Source of the DNA: a bacterium UBA7470
GTDB taxonomy: Bacteria; Pseudomonadota; Gammaproteobacteria; Burkholderiales; Burkholderiaceae_C
Direction: 5' to 3'
Assembly (NCBI GenBank): GCA_002479815.1
Contig: DLPA01000013.1
Span: 1 to 19,921, forward strand
Length of the DNA: 19,921 bases
In this document: in pieces, positions 14,419-19,921 of the stretch
Position numbering within the stretch: position 1 is the stretch's first letter
How the letters are laid out: each line of letters starts with the position of its first letter
Program-made: the position numbers and the translations under genes
The notes under the pieces: generated by a model
What the model saw: the letters and a program-made list of their open reading frames with translations, nothing else
The model's database searches: none
What the model was told of the DNA's origin: nothing

Positions 14419-15672
14419 ATGGATGCCATGGAACACACTGAACTTTTGATTGCTGGTGCTGGCATCGGTGGCTTGGCCTTGGCCTTGGCGGCGCGTCGTG
14501 CAGGCGTGGCAGTGCAGGTGCTGGAGCAAACCCCTGTGTTGGCTGAAGTGGGTGCAGGCATACAACTCGGGCCGAATGCGGTGCGAGTGCTCGACGAATG
14601 GGGCCTGATGGAAGCGTTGCGGGGGGTGGCCGCCTTCCCCGAGGCCATCTCTGTGCGTGATGCCCACGATGGCCGGGAACTAGGCCGCCTGCGCTTAGGT
14701 TCGCACGCCGTGCGCCGCTATGGTCATGCCTACGCCACCATCCACCGCGCCGATGCACATGGTCTGCTGCACAAAGCGGTGCAGGCTTTAGGCGATGTCG
14801 AAATCCGCCTGGGGCAACGGGTGCGAGAAATAGAAGACAAGGGACTACACGTCAACATCACCACCGCGCAGCAGCAAGAATACCAAGCCCACGCGCTTGT
14901 CGGCTGTGATGGCTTGTGGAGCATGGTACGACCGTATGTACTGGGAAATCCAGCGCAACGCTTTGCCGATCACACCCGTGCTGCACCGCGCTTTTCTGGA
15001 CATTTGGCCTACCGAGGCTTGGTGGATATGGCGCATCTTCCAAATCCCTTACAAGCCGCCATTGTCACCGTATGGTTAGGGCCCAAGCTCCATGTGGTGC
15101 ATTACCCAGTCAGTGCAGGGCGACAATTTAACGTGGTCGCCGTCGTGCATGGGCAAATAAAAGAGCACGATGCGCCCCATTGGTCTCATGAAGCCCATGT
15201 GTCGCAACTGATGCAGGCCGTTGGCCCTGTACACGCCAGTTTGACGGCGATGTTGGATGCTGCACCGCAGTGGCGTTTGTGGCCTTTAAACGACCGTCCC
15301 CCTATGCGTGGTGCTGCGGAACACGCCCGTGGTCGCGTGGCCTTGCTGGGGGATGCTGCCCATCCTATGCGGCCTTATTTGGCGCAGGGTGCGGCGATGG
15401 CGCTAGAGGATGCCTGGACGCTAGGGCAATTGCTGCATACAAGATCAGCTGCACAGCCCATCGACTGGGCGGGTTTGTTTCAGCGTTATGCGCAACACCG
15501 TTGGACGCGCAATGCCAAGGTGCAGCAACGCGCCATTCGTAATGGCACGGTGTTTCACAGCGACGGCTGGTTGCAACAGGGGCGCGATTGGGCCATGTCT
15601 TTGCTGGGCGAGCGACTTTTGGATCAGCCGTGGCTGTACAGCGGCCCACCACCTCTGCATGGCACTTCATAA
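14419..15672 (+). CDS. Group A FAD-dependent aromatic monooxygenase (salicylate/3-hydroxybenzoate hydroxylase-like)
   Basis: A single-component flavoprotein hydroxylase family member, expected to use NAD(P)H and oxygen to hydroxylate an aromatic or similar substrate in the cytosol. From the ATG at 14419 it has 417 residues. It carries the FAD-binding GAGIGG (13-18), a VLEQ segment closing the Rossmann fold (34-37), the DG motif GCDGLWS (162-168) and the GD motif LLGDAAHPMRPYLAQGAAMALEDA (309-332). The length fits the family. Start choice is uncertain. GTG 14404, ATG 14419 and ATG 14428 are all in frame before the first strand, and none has a strong ribosome site. A candidate promoter is TTGTCG (14349-14354) with TATGAA (14371-14376). 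The substrate cannot be assigned, as no catabolic genes or LysR regulator accompany it. It converges on the DUF5666 gene. Confidence 0.9.
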   Translation: MDAMEHTELLIAGAGIGGLALALAARRAGVAVQVLEQTPVLAEVGAGIQLGPNAVRVLDEWGLMEALRGVAAFPEAISVRDAHDGRELGRLRLGSHAVRRYGHAYATIHRADAHGLLHKAVQALGDVEIRLGQRVREIEDKGLHVNITTAQQQEYQAHALVGCDGLWSMVRPYVLGNPAQRFADHTRAAPRFSGHLAYRGLVDMAHLPNPLQAAIVTVWLGPKLHVVHYPVSAGRQFNVVAVVHGQIKEHDAPHWSHEAHVSQLMQAVGPVHASLTAMLDAAPQWRLWPLNDRPPMRGAAEHARGRVALLGDAAHPMRPYLAQGAAMALEDAWTLGQLLHTRSAAQPIDWAGLFQRYAQHRWTRNAKVQQRAIRNGTVFHSDGWLQQGRDWAMSLLGERLLDQPWLYSGPPPLHGTS

Positions 15673-15709
15673 TTTGGAAAGCAGCTTGATAGACAGCCTC
15701 ATCAGCGGT

Positions 15710-17353
15710 TTAACGCTTGGGTACGACACCCAGCATCAAATACCGTCCTGCGACCACTTTGACGCGAATTTGGACACGCAGCCCAGCTTTAAGCTGGTTC
15801 AGCCACGCCTTCGCCATTGGGCCGTCCTCTAACTCATCCAGCCAAATGCTTTGACCGTTGAGTAGGAAACGCCCTTGATCGACCGCGCCCACCACACCCG
15901 CCATCTCGATCAAATCAGGTGCTTGAGCCTCACGGCCTAGGACTTGATCGGCTCGTAATTGACCATTGAGCCAATGCCCTTGCACTTGCACCGTGTCTCC
16001 CAGCACAGGTAAGCGGCCTTCAGGAGGGGTGACGGCGATGGTCTTGTCGCCCAATTTCACAGTGAACTGCCCCGTGGCTGTGTCCATAGCGACCACCGTC
16101 CCCGTGACATCCAGGACCGCCTTCTCGGGCCAAGCTGCTACCCGCACCTGTGTCGCACGAACGATACCCCCTTGCACTGCACCCATCACTTCCGCGTAGC
16201 TTCCATTGCCTAAGAGGGCGGTATTGGTATCGCCTACCCATGTCGCTTGCGACGCATCTACCGGCATTCCTCGCACCACAAATGACGCGGAGCTGACCCA
16301 TGAAGTGATAGAGCCGCGTAATTCAGCCTCTGGATGTGCAACAGTGGGCGCTTGCACAGTCGCTACCACCAGCGTTCCCGCATTGCGATTCAAGACCCCT
16401 TGCACCTGCACTACCGCCCCATCGGGTAAGGCACGCAAACGGTCTAACACGCCCGTGCCAGATACATCGACCTCTAAGCCTTGGGCTGTCACCACCGTGC
16501 TCGAAGCCGCACGCCACACCCCCTGCACTTGCAAGACTTGGCCTTCAGGGGGGGCTGCTCGCCACAAGCGCAAGCGTTGTACCAACCACCCTTGCCCGAC
16601 AGAAGCACGGGTCGTGGCATCCCACGCGCCCGTCACCGTCACCCAGTCCCCTGCTTGCGCCTGTGCGCCTTGGGGCAAGACTTGTGCCGTGTTCAAATCC
16701 AACACCAAGCCGCCCATGCGCCATCCCGTCGCAGCATCGCCCTGCAATACGCCCGTCGCCCGTGCAAGGCCATCTTGCAGTGCAGTGACTTTTTCGATGC
16801 GGGTGGCTCTTAACAGCGTTGTGGAGCCATTGGCATCGACCGTGCGTCTACCGTACACCCGGACCAAGTCTGTGACTTGTAAGTCTTGCCAACGGGCATA
16901 GCCTGAGATGACTGTGGCAACGCCGCCACTGACGTTGTTTGTTTCACCGACGATCTCGACGGTTTGCCCCCACACCACCACACGCGACGCGGCCACATCC
17001 AGCTGCTGCACCGGTCCAGCCAGTTGTGACCAGACCTCAACCCGAGTAGCTGCACCTTGTGCATCTAACTCGACGGAGACTTGTTGACCCACTGCCAAAT
17101 CACTGCCCACCAGCGTTTGGCTGGTGGACAAATCTGCCTGCGTTTCTATACGGGCCTGACTGGAGTCGTAACGCACGCCATCCACCACCACGCTGCCCAA
17201 ACCGGTCAGCGTGCCCAGCACCATGCCTGTACCTCCCGTGCCGACGCCAGGCAGTAGTGCGGCAAGGAGCAATTCCCCACCGCCACAAGCCACTAAGACC
17301 ACACTCAAGAAGACGGCCCAAACGGTGTGTAGGAGACGTGGGATGGCGTGCAT
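15710..17353 (-). CDS. DUF5666-type lipoprotein with about seven beta-rich repeats
   Basis: A 547-residue predicted lipoprotein of unknown function. The signal is MHAIPRLLHT followed by a hydrophobic stretch and lipobox LVAC (Cys23), then a Gly/Leu-rich stretch. The rest is about seven repeats of 60-75 residues, at roughly 46-107, 111-188, 198-263, 272-335, 342-405, 412-473 and 482-545. Each has the pattern G-x-(V/L/I)...(F/V)xVxG..hydrophobic...GxxVxVxGxW...hxAxxVxV, as in DUF5666 small beta-barrel domains. The frame is open upstream to 17581 inside the DUF6502 gene. The ATG at 17353 is preferred because it begins the lipoprotein signal and has GAGGG upstream. It lies 28 bp after the DUF6502 stop, so the two are probably co-transcribed. 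I know of no biochemical role; an envelope-exposed binding or structural role is only a guess. Confidence 0.85.
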   Translation of the reverse strand: MHAIPRLLHTVWAVFLSVVLVACGGGELLLAALLPGVGTGGTGMVLGTLTGLGSVVVDGVRYDSSQARIETQADLSTSQTLVGSDLAVGQQVSVELDAQGAATRVEVWSQLAGPVQQLDVAASRVVVWGQTVEIVGETNNVSGGVATVISGYARWQDLQVTDLVRVYGRRTVDANGSTTLLRATRIEKVTALQDGLARATGVLQGDAATGWRMGGLVLDLNTAQVLPQGAQAQAGDWVTVTGAWDATTRASVGQGWLVQRLRLWRAAPPEGQVLQVQGVWRAASSTVVTAQGLEVDVSGTGVLDRLRALPDGAVVQVQGVLNRNAGTLVVATVQAPTVAHPEAELRGSITSWVSSASFVVRGMPVDASQATWVGDTNTALLGNGSYAEVMGAVQGGIVRATQVRVAAWPEKAVLDVTGTVVAMDTATGQFTVKLGDKTIAVTPPEGRLPVLGDTVQVQGHWLNGQLRADQVLGREAQAPDLIEMAGVVGAVDQGRFLLNGQSIWLDELEDGPMAKAWLNQLKAGLRVQIRVKVVAGRYLMLGVVPKR

Positions 17354-17381
17354 GATTAGAAAACCCTCAACAAAGTCATTG

Positions 17382-18224
17382 TCAGGAGGCTGCCCCTGAC
17401 GCAGGGGCATTGAGCGCAGGCGGCTCTTGCCCCTCATGGAAATACGCGCCCAAGCGCACCAAATGCGGTCCCAAGCCACCGTCTTGCGTATGTAAACGGG
17501 TGGCCTCTTGTAAAAACGCATGGAGCATATCGGCCCACAAGCGGCGAGACAGCGCGGCCAACTCCTGTACAGAAGCTTCACTCAAGCCTCCCGCATAGGC
17601 CGCTTGCTCTAATAAACGCGGCTCTTGACCATTCAAATTACGTACTGCCGTGTCCAAATGAGCGCCCAAATTGTCCACCCACAAACTCAGTAATTGCTCC
17701 CAATCGGCTTGGGGGATGAAGCCTGCGGTACGTACAGATACGCGCTCCACACCGTCTTCCCCCACCGTCAATTCGGCCAGTCCCAAGCGCAGCAATTCAT
17801 TCAAGACCGATAAGGGGTGGACATCTTGGTTGACGCTGCGGGCCAGCGCCTCAAACGAGTCGCTTCCTCCTTGGCGCGGCAAACTCAAAGGGATGCCCTC
17901 GGGTGACGCAAAGGCCGGATCGCTGATCCAACGCGCAAACACTTCGGCGGGAATGCTGCGCTTACTGACCCGTTTGGGTATGGGGCTTTGTCGCCATGCG
18001 CTGATGTCTTTGCGGTGAATGCCCGAGCGCAGACTCAGGGCCGAATCTGTTTCCTTTTCCCCATGTTGACGAATTTGGGCCAATGCTTGCTCTAAAAACA
18101 CAGGTTTGAGCTGAGCGGCAAGCACGGGATAGCCCACACCCTCGCTCACCAGCAAGCGCACCAGTGGCTCTGCCACGCGGCAGACTGCTTCCAAGACGAG
18201 AGCTTGCCTTTCAAGCGCGTCCAT
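17382..18224 (-). CDS. DUF6502-type protein, possible winged-helix regulator
   Basis: A 280-residue, predicted soluble cytoplasmic protein. The N-terminal half resembles the DUF6502 family found near DUF5666 genes in betaproteobacteria: LEAVCRVAEPLVRLLVSEGVGYPVLAAQLKPVFLEQA (about 12-48, in two adjoining helices), then LSLRSGIHRKDISAWR and a PAEVFARWISDPAF segment. This layout looks like a helix-turn-helix with a wing, suggesting DNA binding; that is inference. The region at about 124-180 (SFEALARSVNQDVHPLSVLNELLRLGLAEL) reads as a second winged-helix-like unit. The C-terminus is helical and ends in an Ala/Pro-rich tail. The open frame extends upstream to 18311, but the ATG at 18224 matches the family start. 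The DUF5666 lipoprotein follows after 28 bp. I recognise the family by pattern rather than by a defined motif. Confidence 0.75.
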   Translation of the reverse strand: MDALERQALVLEAVCRVAEPLVRLLVSEGVGYPVLAAQLKPVFLEQALAQIRQHGEKETDSALSLRSGIHRKDISAWRQSPIPKRVSKRSIPAEVFARWISDPAFASPEGIPLSLPRQGGSDSFEALARSVNQDVHPLSVLNELLRLGLAELTVGEDGVERVSVRTAGFIPQADWEQLLSLWVDNLGAHLDTAVRNLNGQEPRLLEQAAYAGGLSEASVQELAALSRRLWADMLHAFLQEATRLHTQDGGLGPHLVRLGAYFHEGQEPPALNAPASGAAS

Positions 18225-18372
18225 AGGCGCTTTCAACAAAACAATACAAACAACGACACATAGCCGAAAGTGTAACGAGGCTACTACAAAACCACGTTGA
18301 TCTAAGGTCAAAACTTACCACTTCAAACATCTGTCTCGACCATGTGCCTCAGCAATCTGTGAGACTTTGACC

Positions 18373-19089
18373 TTACAAAGACGCCACTACTGCATCTGTC
18401 TGTGCAACCACACCCACCAAATCGATCAAATCGCCAGTCCCCGAAGCTACTTCGGTATAGACCCCATCGGCGTTGCCATCTCTGTACACCTCCCAATGCG
18501 TGCTGCCGTTGGGCAAGGTGTGGGTTTCAACCACCAAGCCCTGAGACACACTCCAATCGGTGTTGGTGGGTACGACATCGGCAGACAGCAGCACACGCTC
18601 GTTACCGTTCCACCCCACCTGAGACACGGCCACTACATCAGCAGCGGTGCTGTCCAGCGTCACCTTAATGGCTTCGCGCATGCTGAACCCCAAGACATTG
18701 GTTTGTGGTGCTGCGGTATTGACGTGCGAAGAGGCCACCACGTTGTACAGCCCATCGCCATCGGCATCGCTAAAGCGCAATTGATCGACACGATCCCCCG
18801 TTGTCAGTGTGGCAGTGATATCTGACCCACTGACGGCATACACCACGCCGCCCGAAGTGGGCAAAGTCACGCTGTCGCCGTTGGGCAGGGTCAAACTGCC
18901 CGCACTGACTTTGCCATCGATGAGTGTGAACGAAAACGCCTCCCCCCAAGCCTCGACCCCATGCCCCCCGCCTTTACCTGCCCCAGCCGCAGGCGTGGTC
19001 GCTGTGGCACTGGTGTTGTTAGGGGTCGTTGTGGTGGTATCTGTCAAAACGGGACGGCTACCGGCTTGACCCTGTTGCTGTTTAGGCAT
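18373..19089 (-). CDS. Hypothetical protein with two Asp/Gly-rich calcium-binding-like segments
   Basis: I do not recognise this 238-residue protein. It has no N-terminal signal peptide or membrane helix. Residues 1-45 are low-complexity (Gln, then a Thr run, then Ala/Gly). The body is beta-rich and has two related segments, DADGDGLYNVVAS (108-120) and DGNADGVYTEVAS (204-216). The first follows the DxDxDG spacing of EF-hand-like and dockerin-type calcium loops; the second is a degenerate version. The last residues (about 219-238) alternate acidic and hydrophobic residues and end VVASL. Lack of an N-terminal signal, calcium-type loops and such a tail would fit a type I secretion substrate, but no transporter is nearby. 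The ATG at 19089 has a strong AAGGAG (complement of 19096-19101). The DUF6502 gene follows after 148 bp on the same strand. Confidence 0.72.
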   Translation of the reverse strand: MPKQQQGQAGSRPVLTDTTTTTPNNTSATATTPAAGAGKGGGHGVEAWGEAFSFTLIDGKVSAGSLTLPNGDSVTLPTSGGVVYAVSGSDITATLTTGDRVDQLRFSDADGDGLYNVVASSHVNTAAPQTNVLGFSMREAIKVTLDSTAADVVAVSQVGWNGNERVLLSADVVPTNTDWSVSQGLVVETHTLPNGSTHWEVYRDGNADGVYTEVASGTGDLIDLVGVVAQTDAVVASL

Positions 19090-19191
19090 TTCAAACTCCT
19101 TTAAATCAAATGAGCATCAACAAAACAAACCCTGTGGCAGCAGTCGGGGTGCAAGCCGCGCACAAGATGCCGAACACAGCGTTCAGCATGA

Positions 19192-19234
19192 ATGGGAATT
19201 TATCACATTTATTTAAGATGTGATAAATTCCCAT
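19192..19234. repeat. Perfect 17-bp inverted repeat (AT-rich hairpin or operator)
   Basis: ATGGGAATTTATCACAT (19192-19208) is followed after nine bases by its exact reverse complement (19218-19234). It lies between the stop of the oxidoreductase gene (19277, minus) and the start of the hypothetical gene (19089, minus). On the minus strand no T-run follows the stem, so it is not a standard intrinsic terminator for the oxidoreductase. It is about 100 bp upstream of the hypothetical gene, where an operator could sit. A dispersed palindromic repeat is the other option. Confidence 0.65.
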
Positions 19235-19276
19235 AAAAATTTTGTTGAATATCAGTGCTGTGAGGAGAAGCAGAAT

Positions 19277-19921
19277 TTATCCCCGCATCCAGTCGTGATA
19301 ACGGCGCACCCATGCCAATACACCTTCGGGTGCATGGGCGCGTTTCCATTGGCCGGCGGCGTATTTGTTCGCCTCGGCCAGCGTAGGGTAGCTGTGGATT
19401 GTGCCGAGGATGGCGTTCAGCCCCAGCCCATGCTTCATCGCCAGCACGTACTCTGCCAGCAAATCGCCAGCGTGTTCGCCCACGATGGTCACGCCCAGAA
19501 TGCGGTCTTTGCCCGGCACGGTCAGCACTTGCACAAAGCCGTGGGCGGCGCTGTCGGCAATGGCGCGGTCTAAATCGTCCAGATCGTAGCGCGTCAACTC
19601 GTAAGCCACGCCTTGGGCTTGCGCTTCTCTTTCGTTCAGGCCGACGCGGGCAACTTCAGGGTCGGTAAACGTGCAATGTGGGATGACGCGCTCATCTACC
19701 GCAAAGCGTTTGAATCGCCCAAACAAGCCATTGACGGCGGCATACCACGCCTGATGCGCCGCCACGTGCGTGAATTGGTACGGCCCCACCACATCGCCAG
19801 CGGCGTAGATGTGCGGGTAGCGGGTTTCCAAATACGCATTCACCGCCATGCGCCCATGCGCCGCTGCCGAAATGCCCAAAGCCTCCAGCCCATAGCCTTC
19901 CAAACGGGCGACGCGGCCCAC
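19277..19921 (-). CDS. Pyridine nucleotide-disulfide oxidoreductase, C-terminal part (cut by window edge)
   Basis: The 214 visible residues are the end of a flavoprotein of the dihydrolipoamide dehydrogenase/mercuric reductase class. The second FAD-binding segment, IYAAGDVVGPYQFTHVAAHQA, is near the left end of the fragment. It is followed by the dimerisation domain with VIPHCTFTDPEVARVGLNE, GDLLAEYVLAMKHGLGL and the catalytic His-Glu dyad in IHSYPTLAEANK. The C-terminus (LAWVRRYHDWMRG) and overall style resemble the betaproteobacterial proteins that fuse an N-terminal TVP38/TMEM64 membrane domain to this oxidoreductase, but the N-terminal part is outside the window. The active-site disulfide cannot be seen, so the substrate is unknown. 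It ends 187 bp before the start of the hypothetical gene, with the 17-bp palindrome between. Confidence 0.9.
   Translation of the reverse strand: MGRVARLEGYGLEALGISAAAHGRMAVNAYLETRYPHIYAAGDVVGPYQFTHVAAHQAWYAAVNGLFGRFKRFAVDERVIPHCTFTDPEVARVGLNEREAQAQGVAYELTRYDLDDLDRAIADSAAHGFVQVLTVPGKDRILGVTIVGEHAGDLLAEYVLAMKHGLGLNAILGTIHSYPTLAEANKYAAGQWKRAHAPEGVLAWVRRYHDWMRG

Noticed and set aside
16206..16901. A 231-codon plus-strand frame opposite the DUF5666 gene
   Set aside because: Composition is Thr/Cys/Pro/Arg-rich with no domain pattern. It is a shadow of the repeat-rich lipoprotein, which has a signal, lipobox and repeats.
18303..18375. Inverted repeat TAAGGTCAAA / TTTGACCTTA around the gap between the hypothetical and DUF6502 genes
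   Set aside because: Ten-base arms 53 bp apart are expected about once or twice by chance in a window this long, and one arm overlaps the stop codon of the hypothetical gene.

Overview
The window looks like a chromosomal segment of a betaproteobacterium of the order Burkholderiales, probably Comamonadaceae-like. The main reason is the minus-strand block ispB, pilB, pilC, pilD, coaE, zapD, together with the DUF6502/DUF5666 lipoprotein pair and a betaproteobacterial-style YegQ. This placement rests on gene order and remembered protein families; no database search was run. No tRNA, rRNA, CRISPR array or intact insertion sequence was seen.

Layout. Bases 1-397 hold the 5' part of a phosphomannomutase/phosphoglucomutase gene running off the left edge. 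Bases 398-765 are an AT-rich gap containing a 232-bp MITE-like element: 30-bp terminal inverted repeats with one mismatch and a central hairpin. Next is a minus-strand NERD-nuclease/UvrD-type helicase (766-2688). Divergent from it is a plus-strand envelope-stress-type module: a Spy/CpxP-like lipoprotein, an OmpR-family response regulator and a sensor histidine kinase (2834-5525). The kinase gene converges on, and overlaps by 18 bp, the tail of the zapD gene.

Bases 5508-10725 form a compact minus-strand run, pilB-pilC-pilD-coaE-zapD. Spacings are 40 bp, a 1-base overlap, 11 bp and a 4-base ATGA overlap, so it is very likely one operon. It joins type IV pilus or type II secretion assembly genes with CoA synthesis and Z-ring bundling. 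Upstream lies ispB (TTG start), divergent from an orphan ParA ATPase. A U32-family protein of the YegQ/TrhP type follows, in which the expected second cysteine pair is replaced. Then comes a group A FAD monooxygenase on the plus strand.

Bases 15710-19089 are a less familiar minus-strand group: a predicted cytoplasmic protein with Asp/Gly-rich calcium-binding-like segments, a DUF6502-type protein, and a lipoprotein of about seven DUF5666-like beta repeats. A perfect 17-bp inverted repeat lies between this group and the last gene, the C-terminal part of a pyridine nucleotide-disulfide oxidoreductase that runs off the right edge.

Most of the window is ordinary housekeeping chromosome. The parts most worth a second look are the MITE-like element with outward promoter-like sequences, the cysteine-deficient YegQ homologue, the DUF6502/DUF5666/calcium-motif gene group, the NERD-helicase, and the 17-bp palindrome.
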